This document shows, piece by piece, positions 19,226 to 27,717 of a stretch of DNA of 43,211 bases (positions are counted from its first letter, which is position 1; each line of letters begins with the position of its first letter). The notes under the pieces are model-generated. The model made no database searches. It had not been told where the DNA came from and was given only the letters and a program-made list of their open reading frames with translations. The stretch is taken from positions 14,998 through 58,208 of the forward strand of contig JAEPKX010000008.1 of NCBI GenBank assembly GCA_021375695.1, in the 5' to 3' direction. The position numbers were made by a program, and so were the translations under genes. The DNA comes from Candidatus Igneacidithiobacillus taupoensis (GTDB lineage: Bacteria > Pseudomonadota > Gammaproteobacteria > Acidithiobacillales > Acidithiobacillaceae).

Positions 19226-19340
19226 AAGTCGCTGCTCTCCTCCCCAAGGTTTTTTTGTGGCGCATATGGCGCTACACTGGATGCCGAGCGGTAGGGCAGT
19301 GCCTCATTCACAAAAGGTTACAATCGTATAGGAGCTTGCC

Positions 19341-19679
19341 ATGCAACTACACCTGACCGGCCATCACATGGACCTTACCGAGGCCCTGAAAGATCATGTT
19401 CAGCAAAAACTCAGCCGGATTGACCATTATTTTGATCGGGTCATTGATGCCAAAGTGATATTGCGCCATCTGTCCCATGAAAATCCTGCCAATCAGGCGG
19501 AGGTGACCATTATTGTCCCTGGTCATGAATTCCATGCCGAGGCGCGGGATCCAGATATGTATGCGGCCATTGATATGGTGGTGGAAAAGATCGATGGGCA
19601 GCTGCGACAGTTCAAGGACAAGCTGCACAAGCATCGCGCCGAATCCATGGGTGCGGTGTTGATCGCAGAAGCGGAATAA
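19341..19679 (+). CDS. hpf: Hpf, ribosome hibernation promoting factor (short form)
   Basis: A 112-residue protein of the Hpf/RaiA family that binds the 30S decoding centre and stabilises inactive ribosomes in starvation. The opening MQLHLTGHHMDLTEALKDHVQQKLSRIDHY and the core MYAAIDMVVEKIDGQLRQFKDKLHKHR are typical. It lacks the C-terminal dimerisation domain of long Hpf. An AGGAG lies 8 bases before the ATG. hpf normally follows rpoN directly; here pyrC lies between them on the other strand, so hpf needs its own promoter. Confidence 0.95.
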   Translation: MQLHLTGHHMDLTEALKDHVQQKLSRIDHYFDRVIDAKVILRHLSHENPANQAEVTIIVPGHEFHAEARDPDMYAAIDMVVEKIDGQLRQFKDKLHKHRAESMGAVLIAEAE

Positions 19680-19685
19680 TCATCC

Positions 19686-20144
19686 ATGACTGCGCTGCCG
19701 CTCGCCCGCAGTTCCATTGATCTGGATTTTTCTGCCGCAAGCGCAGAGGAAGTTCTGTATCGTCTTGCAGAACTCTTGAGCGAAGTTTCGGGGCAGACTG
19801 TCGATAATATTGTGAGGGCGCTACGGGAACGGGAATCCCAAGGTTCTACAGCTTTGGGTTTGGGAGTAGCTGTTCCTCATGCCCGGATGGAGCAACTGTC
19901 CGGCATTGCCATGGCCGCGCTGCGCGCCCACACCCCAGTGGCTTTTGGAGCCCCCGATGGATTGCCAGTCCGGCTTTTCGTGGCGCTACTGGTGCCGCAA
20001 TCAGCACAGAGCGAACATCTGGAACTGCTCTCCCAGATTGCCTCGCGCCTTGGCAGCGAGAATAGTCGATTGGCTCTCTTAACAGCATCGTCACCCGAGC
20101 AATTTTTCGATCTCCTGGTACAGGATGCAGCGATAGCAAGTTGA
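19686..20144 (+). CDS. ptsN: PtsN, nitrogen-regulatory EIIA of the phosphotransferase system
   Basis: A 152-residue EIIA(Ntr) protein with the phosphorylatable His65 in LGLGVAVPHARM. The fold is that of the fructose/mannitol EIIA. It takes phosphate from the PTS phosphorelay and signals nitrogen, potassium or envelope state rather than moving sugar. It begins 6 bases after hpf and keeps the order hpf-ptsN seen in many proteobacteria. Confidence 0.94.
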   Translation: MTALPLARSSIDLDFSAASAEEVLYRLAELLSEVSGQTVDNIVRALRERESQGSTALGLGVAVPHARMEQLSGIAMAALRAHTPVAFGAPDGLPVRLFVALLVPQSAQSEHLELLSQIASRLGSENSRLALLTASSPEQFFDLLVQDAAIAS

Positions 20145-20179
20145 TCGCGAGGCCAGGGCGTTTGTAGACGGAGGGCTGC

Positions 20180-21106
20180 TTGGATCGCGAAGTCGACTGT
20201 ACCAAGCTATGGCAAGATCTTCGCCAGGAGTTGCACTGGGAGATCCTGGAATCCGGTCGTAACCCTCATCTGCGGGTGGACCTCAGCGATGGGAACTTTG
20301 GCGACGGGGCTTCTCTTGTCGGCTTCTTGAGTTTTATCCGTTCTCACTGGGTCCAGGTGGTCGGCCGCTCGGAATTGGAGTATCTCCTTGCCCATCCCGA
20401 ACAAATTCCGCAATTTCGCAAAGGGCGACTGGAGATACTGGTCCTTTGCGAGGATGTTCAACTACCCAGGGAATTCGCCACGATGATGGTTGCCGAGGGG
20501 GTAGCCATCTTTCGTACCAGCCTTCCAACTCGTCGGGTCCTGGTGCGGCTGCAGCACTATTTGCGGACAGAATTGGCTCCCCGTTGCCTGTTGCACGGTG
20601 TTTTGGTGGATATCCTGGGGGTTGGGATCCTCATTCAGGGAGAGGCAGGCATTGGTAAATCCGAGTTAGCCCTGGAGTTGGTCAGCCGACAGCATCGCCT
20701 GGTGGCCGATGACAGTGTGCTTTGTATCCGCGAGGCACCGGACGTGGTTACCGGTCATTGTCCCCCTGCATTGCAGGATTTTCTGGAAGTGCGCGGGCTT
20801 GGCATTGTCAACATCCGCCAACTTTTTGGTGCAGCGGCAGTCATTGATTCCAAGCGGCTGCGCCTGGTGGTGGAAATTCGGGATATGTCCGAAATGGAAT
20901 TGGCCGATGTCGATCGTTTGCAGGGGCAGGTCGATCACCTGTCCATTCTTGGGGTAGATTTTCCCCGCCTCCGGCTACCGGTCAGTGCTGCCCGTAACTT
21001 GGCGGTCCTGGTAGAGGCGGCTGCCCGTGGTTACTATGTGTCCCAATCCGGAGTGGATATGCTCGCCCATTTTGATGCCCAAACCCGGCGCCTGCAAACA
21101 CCATGA
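20180..21106 (+). CDS. hprK: HprK, HPr kinase/phosphorylase
   Basis: A bifunctional enzyme that phosphorylates and dephosphorylates HPr on a serine. The 308-residue protein has an N-terminal HprK domain (1-130), a P-loop GEAGIGKSE (154-162) and the family signature LEVRGLGIVNIRQLFG. The start is TTG 20180 with GGAGGG 5-10 bases upstream, better than any ATG in the frame. It overlaps rapZ by 4 bases. Its substrate HPr is not encoded in the window. Confidence 0.95.
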   Translation: MDREVDCTKLWQDLRQELHWEILESGRNPHLRVDLSDGNFGDGASLVGFLSFIRSHWVQVVGRSELEYLLAHPEQIPQFRKGRLEILVLCEDVQLPREFATMMVAEGVAIFRTSLPTRRVLVRLQHYLRTELAPRCLLHGVLVDILGVGILIQGEAGIGKSELALELVSRQHRLVADDSVLCIREAPDVVTGHCPPALQDFLEVRGLGIVNIRQLFGAAAVIDSKRLRLVVEIRDMSEMELADVDRLQGQVDHLSILGVDFPRLRLPVSAARNLAVLVEAAARGYYVSQSGVDMLAHFDAQTRRLQTP

Positions 21107-21999
21107 ATCCCCAAAGCGATTTGATCATCGTTACTGGCCTTTCTGGTTCGGGGAAAAGTACCGTTCTCCAGGCCCTGGAAGATCTGGGCTATTTCTGTGT
21201 GGATAATCTTCCGGCAACCCTGCTGGGGGATTTGCTGCGCGCGCTGTTGCACCATCAAACTGGTTTGCTACGGGTGGCGGTCAGTATCGATGTGCGCAAT
21301 CGTGCTTTTTTGGATGCCTTGCCCCAAGCGCTTTCCCGTATCCCAGTGGAATTTGGTCTGCGCCCCAGGGTTTTGTTTCTGGAGGCCGATGAAGAAACCT
21401 TGCTCCGTCGGTACAGTGAAACCCGACGCCGACACCCGTTGAACCATCTTGCGGGTGCTCCCTCCGAGGGGCTGCGTCAGGTCCTTGCCCAGGAGCGCAA
21501 GCTGCTGGCTCCCTTGGTAGCCCTGGCGGACCGTCAACTGGATACTTCACAGTTTCATGGTCACAGTTTACGGCTGCGGGTCCAAGCCTGGGCGAAGGTG
21601 GCCGAGGCGCTCAGCCTGATCCTGCTCTTGCAGTCCTTTTCCTTTCGCAATGGCGTTCCCTCCGATTCGGATTTTGTCTTTGATTTGCGGGCACTGCCCA
21701 ACCCCCATTACCAACCGGAATTACGAGCCTGGACGGGCCGTGATCCCCAGGTCCAGCAATTTTTGGCCCAGCAGGCCGCCGTGCAGGAGGCCCGGGCGAG
21801 CCTGAATGCCTTTCTGCAGGCCTGGCTACCCTCTTTTGCCCAGGATCACCGGAACTATGTCACCATTTCCCTGGGATGCACCGGTGGTCGACACCGTAGT
21901 GTGTATCTGGTGGAGTGCCTGGCAGAGGATTTGGTGGGAAGTTTTGGACCAGTGCTCTTGGAACATCGGGAGTTGGCTATCCAAGAGCAACGAAGATGA
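21103..21999 (+). CDS. rapZ: RapZ/YvcJ family nucleotide-binding protein (RNase adapter)
   Basis: A 298-residue P-loop protein. Walker A is GLSGSGKST (12-20), the family region is FCVDNLPATLLGDLL, and the C-terminal domain ends with SLGCTGGRHRSVYLVECLA, which binds RNA and amino-sugar metabolite in E. coli RapZ. In enterics it directs RNase E to the sRNA GlmZ and so controls GlmS, the entry to cell-wall precursors. Whether that circuit exists here is unknown. It overlaps the EIIA gene downstream by 4 bases. Confidence 0.95.
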   Translation: MNPQSDLIIVTGLSGSGKSTVLQALEDLGYFCVDNLPATLLGDLLRALLHHQTGLLRVAVSIDVRNRAFLDALPQALSRIPVEFGLRPRVLFLEADEETLLRRYSETRRRHPLNHLAGAPSEGLRQVLAQERKLLAPLVALADRQLDTSQFHGHSLRLRVQAWAKVAEALSLILLLQSFSFRNGVPSDSDFVFDLRALPNPHYQPELRAWTGRDPQVQQFLAQQAAVQEARASLNAFLQAWLPSFAQDHRNYVTISLGCTGGRHRSVYLVECLAEDLVGSFGPVLLEHRELAIQEQRR

Positions 22000-22391
22000 C
22001 CCATTCGGCAGAAATTGTGTTGCTGACCCATGCCGGTTTGGGAACCGCCTTTTTGGGAGTATTGCGGCATATCTTTGGGGAGTTGCCGCCGGATGTTTCG
22101 GCCCTGGAAGCGGATCCGGACGATTCTGATAGCCTGCGGACTCGCCTCGCGCAGCGGATGGCGAGTGCCCGTGCCGAAAAACGCCCCTTGCTGATCTTGT
22201 GCGATTTGCCCGGTGCCAGCCCAGCCAATGCCATACCCAAGACCCTGGACCCCCAATGGGTAGAGGTAATTTATGGGTTGAATCTCCCCATGCTACTACG
22301 GGCCCTTTCCCGTCGGCAGGACTGGCAGGATCTGGGGGCATCGGTACGGGAAGGGGGGCGTCTTGCCATTGATTGGCAACCATTTTCCTGA
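21996..22391 (+). CDS. Mannose-type EIIA of the phosphotransferase system
   Basis: A 131-residue EIIA(Man) domain. The phosphorylated His12 is in VLLTHAGLGTAFLG, and LILCDLPGASPANAI is the family core. In species with incomplete PTS this protein acts in signalling, as no EIIB/C/D sugar permease genes accompany it. The start is ATG 21996 inside the rapZ stop (ATGA). HPr and enzyme I genes commonly come next in related clusters, but here transaldolase follows after 71 bases. Confidence 0.9.
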   Translation: MTHSAEIVLLTHAGLGTAFLGVLRHIFGELPPDVSALEADPDDSDSLRTRLAQRMASARAEKRPLLILCDLPGASPANAIPKTLDPQWVEVIYGLNLPMLLRALSRRQDWQDLGASVREGGRLAIDWQPFS

Positions 22392-22462
22392 TCCAGCCGC
22401 GAAGCTATTCCTATGCTACTCTTTAAAGGGGTATCCAAGGCCCAGCATAGGGAGTTGGTAAC

Positions 22463-23551
22463 ATGGTTGATTTGCAGAATTTTCGATCCAGGTTTGGACA
22501 GAGTCTGTGGCTCGACAATCTTTCCCGTACCTTGATCCATGAGGGTATCCTGGCGCGGCATATTACCGAAGATGGCATCACTGGGGTGACTTCCAACCCT
22601 AGCATTTTCCAGAGAGCAATCCACGAGAGCCCCTATTATCAGCAGGATCTTCGGCAACCAGCCCAATCGGCGGAGCGTTTATATGAAGAGCTGGTCAAGG
22701 TGGATTTACAGATGGCCTGTGATCTGCTGGCACCCATCCATGCGCAAACGGATGGGGATGATGGTTGGGTAAGTTGGGAGGAATCCCCAGAGCTCGCTCA
22801 GGATACCGAAGCGACCATTGCCGAGGCCGAGCGCCTGCGGGGTATGGTGGCGAGAGAAAATCTCTTGATCAAGGTGCCGGCTACCGAGGCGGGGATTCGC
22901 GCCTTGCGGGCGCTGATTGCCAAGGGAATTTCCATCAACGTCACTCTGATTTTTGGCTTGGCCCAGCTCCGTCAGGTCTTTCAAGCTTATCAGGATGGTT
23001 TGGCACAGTGGGTGCGACAAGGTGGCGATGCCAGGCAGGTCAAAGCAGTGGCGAGCCTCTTTTTATCTCGGGTCGATACCCTGGTCGATCAAAAGCTCAG
23101 CCAGGTGGGCAGTAGCGAAGCCTTGGCCTTGCGGGGAAAAACGGCCGTGGCCATGGCAAAACGGGCCTACGCCCTCTACCAGGAAATGTTTTATGGCCAA
23201 GCCTTTGCTGACTTGGCTGCCCAGGGAGCTCGTCCGCAGTACCTGCTGTGGGCAAGCACCAGCACCAAAAATCCTGCCTACCCGGATTTGCTTTATGTGG
23301 AACCGCTCATTGGGCCGGAGACGATCAATACTCTCCCTGAGGAGACCTTGTCCAAGCTCAAGGATCATGGACGGTTGGCGGCGGAGCTAACCCAAGGAAT
23401 GAATGAGGCTACCGAAACCTTGTCTCAAGTCCAAGGGCTTGGCATTGATCTCGATGGCGAGATTGCCCCTACCCTGCAAACCCAAGGGCTACAGGCCTTC
23501 GCCGATGCCTATCATGCCATGTTGGCGGAAGTGGAGAAGTTTCGGGCTTAA
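22463..23551 (+). CDS. tal: Transaldolase
   Basis: Transfers a dihydroxyacetone unit between sedoheptulose 7-phosphate and glyceraldehyde 3-phosphate in the pentose phosphate/Calvin network. The Schiff-base Lys is K137 in [12 protein letters not shown], and [10 protein letters not shown] (41-50) and [12 protein letters not shown] are conserved. The 362-residue length is that of the longer cyanobacterial/actinobacterial-type transaldolase. The 71-base gap before it probably holds its own promoter. Its TAA stop shares the bases TTAA with the stop of fabI on the other strand. Confidence 0.95.
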   Translation: MVDLQNFRSRFGQSLWLDNLSRTLIHEGILARHITEDGITGVTSNPSIFQRAIHESPYYQQDLRQPAQSAERLYEELVKVDLQMACDLLAPIHAQTDGDDGWVSWEESPELAQDTEATIAEAERLRGMVARENLLIKVPATEAGIRALRALIAKGISINVTLIFGLAQLRQVFQAYQDGLAQWVRQGGDARQVKAVASLFLSRVDTLVDQKLSQVGSSEALALRGKTAVAMAKRAYALYQEMFYGQAFADLAAQGARPQYLLWASTSTKNPAYPDLLYVEPLIGPETINTLPEETLSKLKDHGRLAAELTQGMNEATETLSQVQGLGIDLDGEIAPTLQTQGLQAFADAYHAMLAEVEKFRA

Positions 23552-24321
23552 AAACCAATGATATTATAGCCGGCGTCCACATAGGTGATCTCGCCGGTGA
23601 TCCCGGAGGCCAGATCCGAGCAGAGAAAGGCGGCCACATTGCCAACTTCCTCCTGGCTGACATTGCGGCGCAGTGGGGCATGTTCTGCGTAGTGCTCCAA
23701 AATGCTGCGAAATTCACTGATTCCGCTGGCGGCAAGGGTACGGATCGGTCCGGCAGAAATGGCATTGACGCGGATATTTTCCGGACCCAGGGATTGCGCC
23801 AGGTAGCGCACCCCTGCTTCCAGGCTTGCCTTCGCGAGTCCCATCACGTTGTAATTGACCATGGCCCGCACGGCGCCAAGATAGCTCAGCGCCAGCAGGG
23901 CCCCTCCCCGACCTTGCATGAGGGGTCGAACTGCCTGTGCCAAGGCCGTAAAGCTGTAGGAGGAGACTTCATGGGCAACGCGGAAACCCTCCCGGGTGGT
24001 GACATCAGCATAATTTCCAGAGAGTTCCTGCTTGGGGGCAAATGCCGCGCCATGGATGGCAATGTCGACCCCCCCCCAGCGCTCCTGTAATGCAGACACT
24101 ACGGCATCCAGTTGGGTGGGCTCCAGAAGGTCCAGGGGCAACGGGGAAGGGGCGCCAATCTGCCTTGCCAGATCTTCGACGCGGCTTTGGGTACGCTCAC
24201 TCTGATAGGTAAGCAGTACTTCGGCTCCTTCCCGCACCATGGCCTGGGCAATGCCCCAGCAAATGGAACGATCATTGGCAACGCCCACAACCACCGCCTT
24301 TTTGCCCGCAAGAAATGCCAT
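23548..24321 (-). CDS. fabI: FabI, enoyl-[acyl-carrier-protein] reductase (NADH)
   Basis: Reduces the enoyl-ACP double bond in each cycle of fatty acid elongation. The protein is a 257-residue atypical short-chain dehydrogenase. The nucleotide-binding region is [15 protein letters not shown], the catalytic pair is Y157 and K164 in NYNVMGLAK, and a second tyrosine Y147 occurs in SYLGA, the FabI pattern sensitive to triclosan-type inhibitors. An AAGGAT precedes the ATG. It follows the lytic transglycosylase gene by 16 bases and is probably co-transcribed with it. Confidence 0.96.
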   Translation of the reverse strand: MAFLAGKKAVVVGVANDRSICWGIAQAMVREGAEVLLTYQSERTQSRVEDLARQIGAPSPLPLDLLEPTQLDAVVSALQERWGGVDIAIHGAAFAPKQELSGNYADVTTREGFRVAHEVSSYSFTALAQAVRPLMQGRGGALLALSYLGAVRAMVNYNVMGLAKASLEAGVRYLAQSLGPENIRVNAISAGPIRTLAASGISEFRSILEHYAEHAPLRRNVSQEEVGNVAAFLCSDLASGITGEITYVDAGYNIIGF

Positions 24322-24337
24322 TTTTGGAATATCCTTT

Positions 24338-26017
24338 TTATCGTGTGTAAATGGTAAGTCGAGTACCTGGGTGAATATCCGCTGCCGAAGCCAGGCGATT
24401 CCACTGTACTACGGACTTGGGAGAAACGTGATAGCGGGCGGCAATCTGCCAGACCGTATCGCCAGGACGAACCACATAGGTGGTTGCCCGAGGTATTGCT
24501 GCAGCCAATTGTTCCTGTCGGGGACGTAATGCGGCCATCAAGCTTCCCTGGGCGGGGAGACGCAGGACCTGCCCGGGATGAATCATGCTGTGGGTACTGA
24601 GATGATTGGCAGCGGCGAGGGCTGCTACATTGACCCCAGCCCGTTGCGCAATCTGCCAGAGGCTCTCGCCCGCCCGCACTGTGATCGTAGCTTGGGTAGC
24701 GGTCACTACGGGTATGGTTTTACCCCCATAGACCACGAGCTTTTGCCCAACCTGCAGGTCATTGGCGGAACGGAGATGGTTCCAGCGCTGCAGGTCGCTG
24801 ATGGAAACCCCGGTGCGCAGCGCCACCTGGGAGAGGGTCTCGCCGGAGCGGATGGTAATATAGTGCACATTGGGGGTGGCTTTGGCCGGCCTGGGCTCAG
24901 AAACGGGGGTAACCTTTCTGGCAACGGCCTCTTCACTGCTGGGCTGAGAAGAGGAGGTCGAAGGAGTGCCCATGAGCTCCGTAGACTGTTGTGATAATGC
25001 AGTACGCAGGGTCTCCGCCTTGTCTTTGGGGACGACCAGGGCATATCCGGCAGGGGCCACCCCATAGCGCAAACCGGCATTGAGATGTTGCAACTCGCTT
25101 ACCGAGACATTCATGAGTCTGGCAGCGACTTCCAGATTGACACTCTGTTGGGGATGCACCAGGGCAAGCTGCGCCCGATTGGCGATCTCTGGGAGCGCGA
25201 CATGATATGCAGTAGCGTTCTTGATGACTTGCGCCAATGCCAGCAACTCTGCAACGTAGTTTTCGGTCTCATTGGGGAGGTGTAGGTCCCAGAAATCCGT
25301 GGGCAGCCCAGCGGCAACGTTTTGCTGGATTGCCGCCGAAACGGTGCCTTGGCCAGCATTGTAGGCGGCAATGGCCAGGAGCCAATTGCCGCCAAAGTAA
25401 TTATAGAGATAGGAGAGATAATCCAGGGCGGCGTTGGTGGAAGCAGTAAGGCTGAGCCGGGGGTCTCCCCAGCGGGTATTTTGCAAACCAAAGCCGCGCG
25501 CAGTACCGGGTACGAACTGCCAAAGGCCGGCAGCCGCGGCGGGCGAGTAGGCGCGAGGATTGTAGCCGCTCTCAATGGCGGGCAAGAGCGCAAGCTCCAT
25601 GGGCATGCCCCGTTCCTTCACTGCTGTGGCTACATAATATAGAAAAGGGCGGGAGTTCTGGAGAATTTCTTCGAGTTTTCCTTGATGTTGCAGAAACCAT
25701 GTCCGCCATTTATCGACGCGGGGCCGATCCACGTCACTGATTCGAAAACCTTCAATAATACTTGGCCAAAGATTTTTCTGATCCGGTAATGCACCATCGG
25801 CTTTGGCCTGTTGCAAGGTCTGCAGCAGACCATCGCCACTACCGGGGACTTCAGTAGATGGAGAATCGGTGGTGGAGAGGGTGCCGTTGTTCTGGAGTTG
25901 ATCGATGAGCTCCGTCAGGGATTGCTGCGCGTTGATTTCGCCATTACCACCAGCAATGGTCGACACAGGAAGGGCCAGGGCCCAGGCAACAGAAAGGGCT
26001 AGGAAGGTCTTTGACAT
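24338..26017 (-). CDS. mltD: MltD-like membrane-bound lytic murein transglycosylase with three LysM domains
   Basis: A periplasmic enzyme that cleaves peptidoglycan glycan strands. The 559-residue protein has a signal peptide (1-22, no lipobox Cys), an SLT domain with catalytic E149 in [24 protein letters not shown]-type sequence (about 130-245), and LysM peptidoglycan-binding repeats at about 385-430, 444-488 and 513-557. The start at ATG 26017 has GGAG upstream; a longer frame to 26098 is unlikely because it lacks a signal peptide at its end. It differs from E. coli MltD in lacking the lipoprotein Cys. Confidence 0.92.
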   Translation of the reverse strand: MSKTFLALSVAWALALPVSTIAGGNGEINAQQSLTELIDQLQNNGTLSTTDSPSTEVPGSGDGLLQTLQQAKADGALPDQKNLWPSIIEGFRISDVDRPRVDKWRTWFLQHQGKLEEILQNSRPFLYYVATAVKERGMPMELALLPAIESGYNPRAYSPAAAAGLWQFVPGTARGFGLQNTRWGDPRLSLTASTNAALDYLSYLYNYFGGNWLLAIAAYNAGQGTVSAAIQQNVAAGLPTDFWDLHLPNETENYVAELLALAQVIKNATAYHVALPEIANRAQLALVHPQQSVNLEVAARLMNVSVSELQHLNAGLRYGVAPAGYALVVPKDKAETLRTALSQQSTELMGTPSTSSSQPSSEEAVARKVTPVSEPRPAKATPNVHYITIRSGETLSQVALRTGVSISDLQRWNHLRSANDLQVGQKLVVYGGKTIPVVTATQATITVRAGESLWQIAQRAGVNVAALAAANHLSTHSMIHPGQVLRLPAQGSLMAALRPRQEQLAAAIPRATTYVVRPGDTVWQIAARYHVSPKSVVQWNRLASAADIHPGTRLTIYTR

Positions 26018-26070
26018 ATCGCTCCTTCTTTGGTGAGGACGCCTGCTGGGTGTCCTGGCCAAATTTGTCG

Positions 26071-26098
26071 ATAATAAATGGTAAACAATGACTTGCAA
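26071..26098 (-). promoter_or_regulatory. Candidate sigma-70 promoter for mltD-fabI
   Basis: On the minus strand TTGCAA (26093-26098) and TATTAT (26071-26076, five of six to consensus) are 16 bases apart. Transcription would start near 26064, leaving a leader of about 45 bases before the mltD ATG. It lies in an AT-rich part of the 231-base divergent region between mltD and gltX. Confidence 0.5.
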
Positions 26099-26204
26099 TA
26101 TCCTTGGTACTTTGGGGTGATATTAGGGCCAATAACTTCCCTCGTCAATCTTATGGACCATTAGCGTTTTCTATCATCGGTCATCGCCGATTTTACGCCT
26201 TTTC

Positions 26205-26213
26205 TGTTATAGT
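26205..26213 (+). promoter_or_regulatory. Candidate extended -10 promoter for gltX
   Basis: TGTTATAGT fits the extended -10 pattern TGnTATAAT with one mismatch. It lies 35 bases before the gltX ATG. No good -35 hexamer is at the expected distance, which is acceptable for an extended -10 promoter. Confidence 0.45.
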
Positions 26214-26248
26214 TCGGGGCTTATGATTTGCTGACATAGAAGATCCCC

Positions 26249-27664
26249 ATGGCTATTCGTACCCGCTTTGCGCCAAGTCCCACTGGTTATCTCCACATTG
26301 GTGGCGTTCGCACGGCCCTGTTCTCCTGGCTCCACGCCCGCCAGCATGACGGTGCATTCATTTTACGCATCGAGGATACCGACCTGGAACGTTCGACTCC
26401 CGAGGCGACGGCGGCCATCCTGGAGGGGCTGGCTTGGTTGGGCCTGGATTGGGATGAGGGCCCCTACTATCAGATGCAGCGCATGGACCGCTACCGGGAG
26501 GTGCTGGCAAAGATGCTTGCGGCTGGTACGGCCTATCACTGCTATTGCAGTAAAGAAGAGTTGGAAAGCATGCGGGAGCAACAGCGTCAGCAGGGCTTGA
26601 AGCCGCGTTATGATGGCCGTTGCCGGCACCGCCAGGAGCCCCTCCCGGGAGTGAAGCCGGTGGTTCGCTTTCGGAGCCCCACGGAGGGGGAGACGGTAGT
26701 GGAAGATCTGGTCCACGGTACCATCCGCTTCCAGAATCAGGAACTGGATGATTTGATTATTGCCCGTTCCGACGGTACACCTACCTATAACTTTTGTGTG
26801 GTGGTGGATGATTGGGACATGGCCATCACCCATGTGATTCGCGGCGATGATCACCTCAACAATACCCCTCGGCAGATGCAAATATTGCAGGCCCTGGGAG
26901 CCGTCCCACCGCGTTATGCCCATGTGCCCATGATCCTCGGGCCCGATAAGCAAAAACTCTCCAAGCGCCATGGCGCCGTGAGTGTGCTGGAATATCGGGA
27001 GCAGGGTTTCCTGCCTGATGCGTTGTTGAATTTCCTGGTACGTTTGGGTTGGTCCCATGGTGACCAGGAAATCTTCAGTCGCGAGGAAATGATTCGGCTC
27101 TTTCGCATTGAAGACGTGCACAAGGCGGCTTCGGCCTTTAATCCGGACAAGCTCCTCTGGCTCAATGCCCAGCACTTGCAACGCATGAGTGATCCTGATC
27201 TGGCCTTGCAATTGCGACCTTTCTTGCTGCAAGAGGGCGTCAGTGCAAGGGAACTGGACGCCAGGTCCAGCCTTGCGGCGGTGGTGCCGCTCTTGCGAGA
27301 GCGGGCCAAGACCCTGGTGGAAATGGCTCAGGCTGCCAAAATCTTCTTTCAGGCACCCAAAGAGGTGCTGGAAAAAGACCGGGAAAAATACCTGCAGGGG
27401 CAAGAAACCCTGCTCCAGGCTGCAGCAACGGAGTTCCGTTCTCTCCCCCAGTGGCATGCGGAAGCGATCCATGCCAGCCTGCAACGGCTGGCCGACCAAT
27501 ATGCCGATGGCAAATTGGGCAAGATTGCCCAGCCCTTACGGGTTGCCGTTGCTGGTCGCGCCGTTTCGCCCCCGCTGGATCAAACCCTGGCGGTCTTGGG
27601 TCGGGAGGAAACGCTGCAACGGCTGGAGTATGCCCGCTCCTGGACCGAAAAACCCTTGGCGTAG
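26249..27664 (+). CDS. gltX: GltX, glutamyl-tRNA synthetase
   Basis: Charges tRNA with glutamate. The 471-residue class I synthetase has the HIGH motif as HIGG (16-19, FAPSPTGYLHIGGVRTALF) and KMSKS as KLSKR. The zinc-binding set is complete: CYC, then YDGRCRH. Acidithiobacillus is known to have two GluRS enzymes, one of which charges tRNA-Gln for GatCAB transamidation. This sequence alone does not tell me which one it is. Fifty-three bases separate it from aconitase. Confidence 0.95.
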   Translation: MAIRTRFAPSPTGYLHIGGVRTALFSWLHARQHDGAFILRIEDTDLERSTPEATAAILEGLAWLGLDWDEGPYYQMQRMDRYREVLAKMLAAGTAYHCYCSKEELESMREQQRQQGLKPRYDGRCRHRQEPLPGVKPVVRFRSPTEGETVVEDLVHGTIRFQNQELDDLIIARSDGTPTYNFCVVVDDWDMAITHVIRGDDHLNNTPRQMQILQALGAVPPRYAHVPMILGPDKQKLSKRHGAVSVLEYREQGFLPDALLNFLVRLGWSHGDQEIFSREEMIRLFRIEDVHKAASAFNPDKLLWLNAQHLQRMSDPDLALQLRPFLLQEGVSARELDARSSLAAVVPLLRERAKTLVEMAQAAKIFFQAPKEVLEKDREKYLQGQETLLQAAATEFRSLPQWHAEAIHASLQRLADQYADGKLGKIAQPLRVAVAGRAVSPPLDQTLAVLGREETLQRLEYARSWTEKPLA

Positions 27665-27717
27665 GCGAGTGCTTTTGTCATTATCCTTCCAGAACCCCGT
27701 CCTTCAGGAGAGTCTCC

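Noticed and set aside
26363-27499. 378-codon minus-strand frame
   Set aside because: Antisense shadow of gltX, no domain.
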